From assembly GCA_013359135.1 (NCBI GenBank), contig JABWCN010000004.1, positions 47,664 through 111,663 of the forward strand: 64,000 nucleotides of DNA, given 5' to 3'. This DNA is from Pseudobdellovibrionaceae bacterium (GTDB lineage: Bacteria > Bdellovibrionota > Bdellovibrionia > Bdellovibrionales > Bdellovibrionaceae). The translations under genes were made by a program, and so were the position numbers. Shown here piece by piece: positions 36,018-44,604 of the stretch (position 1 is its first letter; the number at the start of each line of letters is the position of its first letter). The notes beneath the pieces were generated by a model. It was given only the letters and a program-made list of their open reading frames with translations. It was not told the DNA's origin and did no database searches.

Positions 36018-36451
36018 TTGTTATTGGTGAAATTCATGCACACACAATCACTGCGAAGGTCCCGAAGATTTTCATTATTAAAATGGGATTTTTCTGTCAG
36101 CTCTTGTCCATGCTGTAACGACAAAAAACCTACTTATTTTAAATGGGGAATTTATAAATGGAAATGGACTGATGATCCAGCTACTTCTCAAGTCTCCGAA
36201 AGAACTATTTTTATGGATAGTTTTAAAATGGGAGATGACGGATCTTGCACCCTCTTACGATATTTCGTAGTCCAGACAATGTGATATTGACATTCAAAAA
36301 TGGAGTGACTGCTTCGATTAAATCCCTCGACCTCCTTATTAACACAAAACGGACTCGGAGGCTAGGTGGAGAATGGGGCTTCGCCTTCAACCCCCGCTTA
36401 TATCCCTCGCCGCAAGCGGCGGGGTCCTACGCTCAAAACGATAGAAAATAG
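36018..36451 (+). pseudogene. Frameshifted coding remnant
   Basis: One frame (36018-36284, no good start) carries a Cys pair SSCPCCNDKK, then MDSFKMGDDGSCTLLRYF. A second frame takes over at about 36250-36260 with RSPDNVILTFKNGVTASIKS and runs to 36451, its tail being the translation of a GC-rich element. Probably a degraded gene of unknown family. Confidence 0.35.
36405..36424. repeat. GC-rich palindrome
   Basis: CCTCGCCGC (36405-36413), loop AA, GCGGCGGGG (36416-36424): a 9-bp stem with one G-T pair. It sits in a stretch of high G+C (about 36370-36430) unlike the surroundings. It could be a REP-like or IS-end hairpin. Confidence 0.5.
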
Positions 36452-36607
36452 GAGCTATCGAAGCAAATAAAATACAAATTTTGGCAAATGAAAAATGTAT
36501 TTACAGAGTTATTTACTTTAAATCGAAAAATACTTCGCTTTCTTAAGCTAATTATCATTTTGAAAAATGGCACTTGTATTGAACACATCGATACCAGGAG
36601 GTTTGAA

Positions 36608-37039
36608 ATGAAAAATTTATTTTTTGGAGTTTTGGCAGTTTTGTCCTTGTCCCTGTCAGCACAATCAGAAGCACTTGACTGCTATGGCGGTGGGTTTGGT
36701 CTTTTCCCTGTCGAGACTGTTGCTTTGGAATGTGAAGGTTTTACGTCGAAAAAAATGTATGACGCACTATTGGGAGGAGCGATGATTGGAGCCGGCGTGA
36801 AATATGAGCGATTAATTTTAAATTGCCCAGGTACCGAGGGAGATGCTCTGCTGGGTAGCTATCGTGGCGGGCGTGGCCAGATTGCATTGATTGGTGGTGT
36901 TTCTGCAGGTTATTTCCGAAGTACTGAAAATAATAGAAGATGCTATGCAATTGGTCTTATGGGCGGAGCTTCTATAGGAATTTCAGGTTCCGGAATTGAA
37001 ATTAAACCTTGGGGTCAAGGTTTTAAAAGAAATAAGTAA
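36608..37039 (+). CDS. Small secreted Gly-rich protein
   Basis: 143 residues from the ATG at 36608, set by AGGAGG upstream; the longer reading is rejected. Signal peptide ends SEA. Mature part: three Cys, glycine-rich beta strands (LLGGAMIGAGVKYE, IALIGGVSAGYF, IGLMGGASIGIS). Possibly a small beta-sandwich of DUF992 type (tentative). Followed by a strong terminator. Confidence 0.6.
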   Translation: MKNLFFGVLAVLSLSLSAQSEALDCYGGGFGLFPVETVALECEGFTSKKMYDALLGGAMIGAGVKYERLILNCPGTEGDALLGSYRGGRGQIALIGGVSAGYFRSTENNRRCYAIGLMGGASIGISGSGIEIKPWGQGFKRNK

Positions 37040-37108
37040 ACTTGTCGGTTTTATAATTTAGTCCTGGTTGAGGACAAAACCTCTTCCCTGTGAAATAACC
37101 CAACTACA

Positions 37109-37138
37109 AAAAGCTACGTCGTAAAAACCGTAGCTTTT
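37109..37138 (+). terminator. Intrinsic terminator after the Gly-rich secreted gene
   Basis: AAAAGCTACG (37109-37118) and CGTAGCTTTT (37129-37138) form a 10-bp perfect stem with a 10-base loop, followed by CTTTTG. The A and T flanks let it work in both directions. Confidence 0.8.
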
Positions 37139-37260
37139 CTTTTGTCCCCATAAAAAATATTTTTACGTTCATGGGGACTTCAAAAAACTGATTTTTCGTA
37201 GGCGGGAACCAAATTCTCTTTTTTCAAAAAGACAACCTTTTAGTCACTTCAAACAAAAAC

Positions 37261-37287
37261 ATAGGAGTTCTGTAAAAGAACTCCTAT
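37261..37287 (-). terminator. Intrinsic terminator of the recombinase/pRiA4b unit
   Basis: ATAGGAGTTC (37261-37270) and GAACTCCTAT (37278-37287) form a 10-bp stem with a 7-base loop; on the minus strand GTTTTTGTTT follows. It overlaps the final TAG (37284-37286) reached if the internal TAA of the upstream gene is read through. Confidence 0.8.
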
Positions 37288-37871
37288 TCAAAGTCAGCCC
37301 AAAGTAAATTTCGATTGATAAAATTTGGATCAAAAGTTTTGGGGTTATAAAATCCGTTCACCCATGTCAGCATTTAATCTTTTTCTTCGCAGTCTTTGCC
37401 AGCCAAAGCCTTCTTCAAATCTTCAAAACCAGGAGGACCACCGCAGTCTTCTGGAGGACAAGCATTTTCGCCACCAATACAAACTGGATAGATCATGCGT
37501 GAATCATGTTCTAAAACACTAACAATTTCGACGTCATGCTGCCAGCCATCGCCAAAGTCATAGATATAAGTGAAGTTCTTTGAACTCTTGATTGCTTCAC
37601 CAAAAGTAATTCCTTCGGCTTCAATCATGTCGTTTTCAAAGTCTGAGTCTATTTCACCATAGGATTTACCATTTATTTTAAACTCATATGGGTGCCTTGC
37701 TTCCCAGCCCATCGTCATTTGAATCAGCATATGCAATTCAGAAAGATCTATAATTTCATGAGCTAAAAAAGATCTCCAAACAACAGGTGAAGTGCCCTGT
37801 AGTGAAACTTTAAATTCATAAACTTTGGGTGTTTGAGCGACTGATTTTAATTTTGTTTTTTTCTTTGCCAT
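37284..37871 (-). pseudogene. pRiA4b ORF-3-like protein interrupted by an in-frame TAA
   Basis: The family (PF07929-type) is clear: VWRSFLAHEIIDLSELHMLI, MGWEARHPYEF, YIYDFGDGWQHDVE, GENACPPEDCGG. The frame stops at TAA 37374-37376, yet translation goes on in the same frame for 29 codons with MLTWVNGFYNPKTFDPNF, the normal C-terminal end of the family. Only the TAA separates them, and an ATG follows it directly. ATG 37871 is preferred over an upstream start at 37898. Recent nonsense mutation or programmed event. Confidence 0.75.
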
Positions 37872-37913
37872 AAAAAGATCATATTTATTAATACACAATT
37901 CAGGGAATCGTTT

Positions 37914-38702
37914 TCAGTCATAAGTTTCATAATTAGCGCCGCCGATAATTTCTCGAACTTTGTCTCTGGCATCAGTTTCAATTTTGATTTGCACTTGTTG
38001 TATGATTTCATCTGACACATTCATAGACTTCATGGTTTCAACTGGGTTTTCAGGACGTGATTCTGTGATTTTATTTTTAAGTTCATGAAGCTTTTGCTGT
38101 TGTTCTTTAGCTTTACGAGCTAAATATTCTTTTTTCTGGGCATGTACAGATCCATAACTGCATTTGGCTATTCTGGCGATTTCACGGTAACTGAGCTGAG
38201 CTTCTAAAAGCGATTCAATCAACACAGAATTTCTTTTACGAACACGGCCTATCAAATTGCCTTTGGCTTTGACGTTTCTCATGCCTGCCTTAACCCTTTC
38301 TTTAATCAGAGATCTTTCTAATTGAGCCAGTGAGCCCAAAATGGTGAACATGGCGACCCCCATACTGGATTCAGTATCTATATTTTCAGTGATGCTGACG
38401 AACCGAGTTTGACAGTCTTTAAAAATTTGAAGCCCCTTTAATAAGCGCATTGTACTTCTCGCAAATCGACTGAAGGCAAAAACAATAACTTGGTCAGCTT
38501 CAAGTTTTTTCACTCGGTCCATCATTTAATCTAAAGCAGGCCTGCTTTCCTTGGCTCCTGAGACTCCATGATCGGTGAAGATTTCATATTCGGTAATACT
38601 ATTACGAGAGCACCACTCTAAAGGAGCCCTGGCCTGAGATTCAGCGCCATTTTGTTGATCTAATGTTGAAACCATAATGTATAAAAATGTTTTTCTAGGC
38701 AT
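37914..38702 (-). pseudogene. Serine recombinase/resolvase interrupted by an in-frame TAA
   Basis: From ATG 38702 (AAGGA upstream) the frame gives the N-terminal catalytic part, YIMVST with Ser12, QSQ-like helix and DHGVSGAKESRPALD, then a TAA at 38526-38528. An ATG follows at once and opens 203 residues: FSRFARS, the dimer helix SLAQLERSLIKERVKAG, and an HTH (YREIARIAKCSYGSVHAQ). Together they make a full invertase-type recombinase in one frame. The stop separates the catalytic Ser from the rest. Next to tRNA-Ser. Confidence 0.8.
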
Positions 38703-39082
38703 GTTTTTACGTCCTTAAATTGAAAGTTGATTTTGTAATTCTTTTAAATGCAAAAAAGCCCGAAGGTTTACTTCGGGCCTAAAATTATTTTTTAAATTTT
38801 TGCGGGGATCAGGATTGAGTTAGCGACCCATCAGTTGTTTTGTGTACTTTGAATAAGTCTTATCCACTTATTCATCCCTGCGAAGTCGCTGAATAAAACT
38901 TAGAGTGAAATCGCTCTATGAAATTACGTGTAGTAAAAATTGTAGTAATCTGTAGCAAGGTTTTGAAATACACAGAAATACTCTGAAATATTTCACTTTC
39001 GATTGTCTCGCTAGGTTAGTGTTGTTAAGTACTTAATGCGACTGATAATTTTAAATTTTTTTGTCTTTTCTGAAGGAAAAAA
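38703..39082. other. Non-coding stretch between recombinase and tRNA-Ser
   Basis: No gene seen. It holds a terminator (38752-38784), a 7-bp inverted repeat GAATAAG/CTTATTC (38851-38873) and three close copies of TGTAGYA (about 38931-38955). Such repeats near a recombinase and a tRNA could be an attachment or crossover region (inference). Confidence 0.4.
38752..38784. terminator. Bidirectional terminator upstream of the recombinase
   Basis: GCCCGAAG (38758-38765) and CTTCGGGC (38771-38778) with a 5-base loop, an A run before (38752-38757) and a T-rich tract after. A strong intrinsic terminator shape on both strands. Confidence 0.75.
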
Positions 39083-39173
39083 TGGCGGAGAAAGTGGGAT
39101 TCGAACCCACGAGAGGCTTTTGACCCCTACACGCGTTCCAGGCGTGCGCCTTCAACCACTCGGCCATCTCTCC
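39083..39173 (-). tRNA. tRNA-Ser, anticodon GGA
   Basis: Acceptor GGAGAGA pairs with TTTCTCC, a D-arm GGCCGAGTGGTTGAAGG, anticodon stem CACGC-CTGGAAC-GCGTG giving GGA, a long variable arm (class II), and T-arm GTGGGTTCGAATCCCAC. The CCA end is encoded (39083-39085). Its 3' end faces the recombinase and the accessory zone. Confidence 0.97.
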
Positions 39174-39230
39174 TAGGAAAATAACTATTATTTTGGTTGA
39201 AACTATTATTACAAATAATTTAAAAAGAAA

Positions 39231-41891
39231 TCAAGGTGTGTTTTGATCAAGTTTCAAATTTTCCAAAGACATCTGCCATATTTTAAGTTTATCAGCTAAA
39301 ATGATCTGCTCCTGACTATCTAAATGGGGATAAATACGTTTTAGCGCTTTAATAGAAAGTAACAAAGTGGGCAAAGTTATATCTTTAGAATCTAACTCAA
39401 AAAAGTTAGATTTTGGATTATAATACTTTTGAAGATCATAAAAAGTTTCTTTGGCAGACCATAAATATGAGTCAACTCCAGTTACCTCATAAATATAAGC
39501 AAGTGCTTCGATCAACATCAACTGATCAGCTAATGTATACTTGTCTGTTAAAACTCTGAAGTCTTTACTTGAAATACTTGAAAAAGCCAAGTTATGTCCT
39601 ACCTTTTCTTTTGAAGCTCTAAATTTTGTAGCCAATGTATTTCCAATAGGAATAAAAATCTTTTTTAACTGAGATAAATTCTCACTCATCAACTGAGCTA
39701 ATGACTTACAATTAATACTTTTAGGATTCTTACACTGAATAGAGTCTAGGTCTTTTTTCTTAAGCTCAGGAAAAGAAGTTTTTTCTATACCTTGTGAACT
39801 TTTAATTAATTTTTTTAACGTCATGATTAAATGATAAAGCGAATCTAACTTGACCTCTTCGCTACGGTTGCCATTAACTATATCTACAAAAATTCCATAC
39901 AGAACCTTCTTATCCTTGTTTTGTAGAAACTCATTAACCCAAATCTTTTCGGCATCGTTGGTCAATAGGGCAATTTGTGAATACTGCTTATTTAAGTTAC
40001 TTACTAAGTTTGCTAACTGTCCTACAACTAATCCAAAAAACTTTACTTTAGGAAAAATAATTTGGTCCTTGGTAGGATCAGCCTCGGTTTCATTTCCAAA
40101 AATATGACTGGCTTTAATTTTCCCTAAAGTTAAATCAAAACGATTAACTTCCCAATCTTTAAGATAATCAAGCAAATAGACCAACCCATTTAGTAACTCA
40201 GCCTGAGCTGTTGCAGAGATATTAGGTGACGCAAAATTATTTCTATCGCCTAAGTAGGGTGTCGCTAACACTACCTGATCATTAACTCCAAAAGAAAACT
40301 GAGATTGTGCGGATCTTGTTACATCATAAACCTCATCCATTGTATCAAGACCATTTACAATACCTTTACTCACGCCATTTTCCAATGGCAAGCCTCCAAA
40401 TCCCATAATTTTATTAATTTGTTCAAGCAAGCTTCTTTTGTATTGTTTGTCATCAAGGAATCCATTTTGCCAAATATTAACAGCTGCCCTAAAGGATGCC
40501 CCAATATCTCTTGAAGCTATCTTGACTCCAGCTCTCGAGAGATCTGTATCAATCTCTGCAGTTCTATTTATCTCCAAATCATTGACTTCTTTTATTGTAA
40601 ATTTTTTCTTTTGTAAATTAATCTCTATCTGACCATATTCAAACCCATTAATAGATTCTTTTTTTGTATCAAAGTTTTTATCCATCCAATCTAAAACTCG
40701 CTCATTTATAAACGCTTCGGTATTTTTATTTATTCTTTGAATTTCTTCTTGGCCTTTTTGAATATTTTTATTTACTTTTAAAAAAACTTTCTGATCTAAA
40801 TTTTTAATTGTTTTTAGCAAGTTTTCTTCAAGGACAGATAAAGCGTAAGCATGAGTTTTTTGATTCAACTCTTTTTTTATTTTTTGAATTCCAAAGTTTT
40901 TTATTTGAGGAAAAATACCCCAATCTCTGATTTTTGCTTTGATGCTTAAATCACAATCTTTATTTTTTAGACACTTCAAATCTTTGTCGGAATGAACTTT
41001 TAAATAATAATAAAAGGCATCAGAAATCTGCTTAATATATTCTTTTCTTTCCTCTTTATCTAAGTAAAACCAAATTTCGACTATAGCTGAATAAGCTGTT
41101 GCCTCATCATTTATTGACTCAATACTTTCTACTAAACCTTTACCACGCTGTAACTTGTCTCGGGAATTTAAATCTAGTGAAATATCAAATTCTATAAGCA
41201 TATTTTCAATCACATTCAAAATATTTTTTAAAGATATCTCACGATATATTTGAGAATAAAATTTATTTAATAAAAAATAATTATGCTTTTTTTCATCGAT
41301 TATTTGATTTCTAAGCTCTTGATCTACTACTTTAGATAAATGTAACTGATTTATTTCATCAACAAATAGATCTAAAAACTTTAACATCAGTTGTTCAGAC
41401 TCTTTATATGAAGCTTTAAAAGGCCAGTTAATATTTGCCTTTACCTTTGCAAGAGTTTTTTTAATGGCAGCTAAATTCAATATCAAAGTGGTGTTTAATT
41501 CTTTTAACGAAGATTTGACTTCTGGCATTGAAAGTTCTTTAAAGAATCTCATATACGGAGTTTCAGTAAATGAAACTTTAACAGCTGTATTTAGACTCAT
41601 TACGTTTTGATAAATTGCAAAAGCTGAGTTTTTTATAGAAGGATTTTTCTCATCCTGACTTATTTCTAACATATCTGAAACCACATTTAGAGTTGCAAAC
41701 AAAGGTACTTTTTCATTCCATACAAGATTAAAATTTTCAGCACTTAATTGAAGTTGATTAAATTCTTCTTGATTTTGAAGATCTGGCCTAAGATTGCTTT
41801 GAGGCAAAGCATAATCTTTCTTGTTCAGCTTTGGTGAACAAGAAGAAAAAAGGGTCACAAAAAAAAGAATTAAAAACTTTATTTTTTTCAT
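39231..41891 (-). CDS. Large lipoprotein of unknown function
   Basis: 886 residues with lipobox FSSC (Cys18). The mature protein is mostly alpha-helical with long charged helices, especially at about residues 330-440, with no repeat I can name. The start ATG overlaps the stop of the upstream outer-membrane gene (ATGA), so they are translated as a pair. I recognise no enzyme motif. Probably works with the beta-barrel partner at the envelope. Confidence 0.8.
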   Translation of the reverse strand: MKKIKFLILFFVTLFSSCSPKLNKKDYALPQSNLRPDLQNQEEFNQLQLSAENFNLVWNEKVPLFATLNVVSDMLEISQDEKNPSIKNSAFAIYQNVMSLNTAVKVSFTETPYMRFFKELSMPEVKSSLKELNTTLILNLAAIKKTLAKVKANINWPFKASYKESEQLMLKFLDLFVDEINQLHLSKVVDQELRNQIIDEKKHNYFLLNKFYSQIYREISLKNILNVIENMLIEFDISLDLNSRDKLQRGKGLVESIESINDEATAYSAIVEIWFYLDKEERKEYIKQISDAFYYYLKVHSDKDLKCLKNKDCDLSIKAKIRDWGIFPQIKNFGIQKIKKELNQKTHAYALSVLEENLLKTIKNLDQKVFLKVNKNIQKGQEEIQRINKNTEAFINERVLDWMDKNFDTKKESINGFEYGQIEINLQKKKFTIKEVNDLEINRTAEIDTDLSRAGVKIASRDIGASFRAAVNIWQNGFLDDKQYKRSLLEQINKIMGFGGLPLENGVSKGIVNGLDTMDEVYDVTRSAQSQFSFGVNDQVVLATPYLGDRNNFASPNISATAQAELLNGLVYLLDYLKDWEVNRFDLTLGKIKASHIFGNETEADPTKDQIIFPKVKFFGLVVGQLANLVSNLNKQYSQIALLTNDAEKIWVNEFLQNKDKKVLYGIFVDIVNGNRSEEVKLDSLYHLIMTLKKLIKSSQGIEKTSFPELKKKDLDSIQCKNPKSINCKSLAQLMSENLSQLKKIFIPIGNTLATKFRASKEKVGHNLAFSSISSKDFRVLTDKYTLADQLMLIEALAYIYEVTGVDSYLWSAKETFYDLQKYYNPKSNFFELDSKDITLPTLLLSIKALKRIYPHLDSQEQIILADKLKIWQMSLENLKLDQNTP

Positions 41892-43090
41892 CAGAAAAAC
41901 ATGACAAAACTAAACTCATGTAAAGTTCGCCTGTTAATATTCTCTCCTTTAAAAATATCACTAAACTCATAGGATAAAATGAACGGTAATAACGCTTTCT
42001 TTTTAAAATAGGCAGAAATTGTATTATAATTAACTCCTAGTGAATATTTTTCTTCTCTAGCATAGGTATTAATTCCGATTAAATCATAACGTGAATTACC
42101 GATACCAACATAAGTGTCATCACCTTTTTGAGATTGACTATAGCTGGTACTAAAACTCAGATCATTATTAACTTCTAATTGCATCTCTCCTTTTGCAGTT
42201 AACTTTCCCGATATTCGTCTTTCAACATTTTCTTTTTGTGTAATATCTGGTAATGAATCATCTTCATTAAAAGGAACCCTAGCTGTAACCTGATCAGGAA
42301 GTGTGTATAAATAACTTAAAGAAGGTGTGAAATTAAATCCATACTTACCTTTAAGTTTTGCAGCAACAGTGTTATCAATTGACGTCTGCCCAAAAATATT
42401 AAGAGCAGCCAGATCATCAGGGTCATATTTAGGACCTGTTGGTAAACCTAGTTGTGTAGAATAAAATAAATCATACTGTGAAGACTGTAAAAATTTATAA
42501 ATTGATATGACTTGAATATCAGAAAGATATTGCTCGTTACGGCTTTCAAGGGGCTTGTAACCTCGTTGTTGAATTGTTTTTAAAACCTCTTGTTTTATAT
42601 CTAAATTAAGCGCCCTATCAAGTTCTTCACTCACTCGTCCAGAATAAACACTTCGAAATGAATCTAGATTAGAATTAACTGTAGATAAATTAATATTGTT
42701 ACTATATGTGATAATTGGAAGACCCAATGCAATGGTCCAATTCGATCTTATACCGTAAGCATAAACAGGTGCAAAATACTGGATGCTAGGATTAATATCA
42801 AATTTTAAAACACCATAATTTATAATCTGTCCATGACGTTGGCCAAAAGCATCTAGAGCATTTATTAGAGTTTTAGCATCAGGACTGATTTTTGAAAGCA
42901 TTTTAGAATCAAACTCAATCGATCTTAAGTCACCTAAATTCCAAAGTTGACCATCTTTTTCATATTTTTGCTCTAGAGAACTAAAAACTCCATATTTAAA
43001 CATAGGACTATTAATATTTGCAGGAAGTGTATCAAAACCAGCCAAAACTTTTAATGATATCAATAGAATTAAAAACAAGAATTTCTTCAT
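41891..43090 (-). CDS. Outer-membrane beta-barrel protein
   Basis: 399 residues with a signal peptide ending VLAG. Alternating strands throughout (PSIQYFAPVYAYGI, WTIALGLPIITYS, YDLFYSTQLGLP, FTPSLSYLYTL) and a C-terminal aromatic (Phe) fit an outer-membrane barrel, perhaps of the transport-like or MetA-pathway-of-phenol type. Coupled to the large lipoprotein gene by ATGA. Confidence 0.75.
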   Translation of the reverse strand: MKKFLFLILLISLKVLAGFDTLPANINSPMFKYGVFSSLEQKYEKDGQLWNLGDLRSIEFDSKMLSKISPDAKTLINALDAFGQRHGQIINYGVLKFDINPSIQYFAPVYAYGIRSNWTIALGLPIITYSNNINLSTVNSNLDSFRSVYSGRVSEELDRALNLDIKQEVLKTIQQRGYKPLESRNEQYLSDIQVISIYKFLQSSQYDLFYSTQLGLPTGPKYDPDDLAALNIFGQTSIDNTVAAKLKGKYGFNFTPSLSYLYTLPDQVTARVPFNEDDSLPDITQKENVERRISGKLTAKGEMQLEVNNDLSFSTSYSQSQKGDDTYVGIGNSRYDLIGINTYAREEKYSLGVNYNTISAYFKKKALLPFILSYEFSDIFKGENINRRTLHEFSFVMFF

Positions 43091-43269
43091 ATAAATGGTA
43101 TTAGCAAATTTTCAACCAACTTTTTAGTCTTTAAACCCGATGAAATCGATTTTATACATTTTATTCAGTGGATTTAACATTCTCGAAGAGACATTCCACA
43201 ATTGAAAACAGCTGTCAAAAAAAAAGACACATAAAAAAATACGGATTTTGATCACTTAAAAACAAAATT

Positions 43270-43292
43270 CTGAGGTAACTAAAAAACCTCAG
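43270..43292 (-). terminator. Probable terminator after the ampG-like gene
   Basis: CTGAGGT (43270-43276) and ACCTCAG (43286-43292) with a 9-base loop; on the minus strand a T-rich stretch follows three bases later. Moderate strength. Confidence 0.5.
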
Positions 43293-43359
43293 CTAAAGAG
43301 GCATGTTGTGTTAAGCGAAGCGTTTCCTGCGAGAACACGATGTTCCACCGACAAAGTTA

Positions 43360-44604
43360 TTAAGATGATTTTTTTGAATTCATTTTTTCAATAATCAGTA
43401 GAAACACTAGCCCTGGAATAGCAATCACAGCACATACATAAAAAAATAATTCCCAACCTAGTTGTTTTACCATATGACCAGCAAAACCAGAGAAAAAATT
43501 TCTACCTAAGGTGGCCACACTAGACAATATCGCATACTGTGTTGCTGTAAAAGTTTTGTTAGTTATGGAGGCCATATACGCTACAAATGCTGCTGATCCC
43601 ATTCCAGAAGAAACATCTTCAAAAATTACAGCAAAAGCCAAAGACCATTTCATTGGTCCTGTATAAGTGATTAGTGCAAACGAAGCTGTAGATAGAGCCT
43701 GTAAAATACCAAAAAACCATAAAGATCTGAAAATTCCCACATAGTATATAATAAGACCACCAAGAAATAGTCCTACCATAGAAGAAGCTAAACCAAAAGT
43801 TTTAGCAATAAGTCCAATGTCAGTTTTCTCATAGCCCATATCTTTGTAAAAAGGATTTAGCATAGACCCAGATAAGGCATCACCTAGTTTAAATAAAAAA
43901 ACAAAAACTAATATAACAGCAGCCCCATGCCTACTTAAAAACTCCCTGAATGGACCAACAACTGATTCCTTAAAATTTTTTGGTCTAAACTCAACAAGTG
44001 GCTCTGGCGCAAGAGAACTTGCAACCAAACCAACGACCATTGACAATGCCATGATCAAATAAACTTTTTCCCAATTAAGATAATCCGCTAAAGCAACAGC
44101 TAAGCCTCCTGAAAACAACATGGCAAGGCGATAACCATACATATTCATTGTCGAGCCAATTCCTAGTTCATTCTCCTCTAGATATTCACGGCGAAAAGCA
44201 TCAATAGCTACATCTTGAGTAGCACTAAAAAATGCAATGAGTAATGAAATAAGTGCCATTATCATTAATGACTCTTCTGGTTTGAACTGACCCAAAAGAA
44301 AAATTAGTCCCATCAAAACGATCTGGGAAAAAAACATCCAGAACTTTCTTCTTCCTAACTTAAATAACGTGATTGAATCTAAAAGTGGGGCCCATAAAAA
44401 CTTTAATGAATACATCATACCAACCCAACTAAAATAGCCAATAGTTGTGATATCTACTTTAGCTTCCGCTAACCATAACTTTAAAGTTCCTCCTGTTAAT
44501 AAAAACGGAAGTCCACTTGAAAAGCCTAAAAGTAAACAGACTAGCATTTTTTGACTAAATAATTCTTTTATAAAACTTTTTTTAGGATGAGGTGATGATG
44601 TCAT
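43360..44604 (-). CDS. ampG: AmpG-like muropeptide permease, MFS family
   Basis: 414 residues with about 12 membrane helices. The AmpG signature is visible as GFSSGLPFLLTGGTL near residue 30, LKFLWAPLLD near 70, and SATQDVAIDAFRREYL near 130. AmpG imports anhydro-muropeptides across the inner membrane for peptidoglycan recycling. Its ATG overlaps the stop of the adenosine-deaminase-like gene (ATGA), suggesting joint uptake and use of nutrients from degraded cells (inference). Confidence 0.85.
   Translation of the reverse strand: MTSSPHPKKSFIKELFSQKMLVCLLLGFSSGLPFLLTGGTLKLWLAEAKVDITTIGYFSWVGMMYSLKFLWAPLLDSITLFKLGRRKFWMFFSQIVLMGLIFLLGQFKPEESLMIMALISLLIAFFSATQDVAIDAFRREYLEENELGIGSTMNMYGYRLAMLFSGGLAVALADYLNWEKVYLIMALSMVVGLVASSLAPEPLVEFRPKNFKESVVGPFREFLSRHGAAVILVFVFLFKLGDALSGSMLNPFYKDMGYEKTDIGLIAKTFGLASSMVGLFLGGLIIYYVGIFRSLWFFGILQALSTASFALITYTGPMKWSLAFAVIFEDVSSGMGSAAFVAYMASITNKTFTATQYAILSSVATLGRNFFSGFAGHMVKQLGWELFFYVCAVIAIPGLVFLLIIEKMNSKKSS

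Noticed and set aside
38851..38955. Attachment site for the recombinase
   Set aside because: Repeats exist but no partner site was found by eye; reported only as a possibility.
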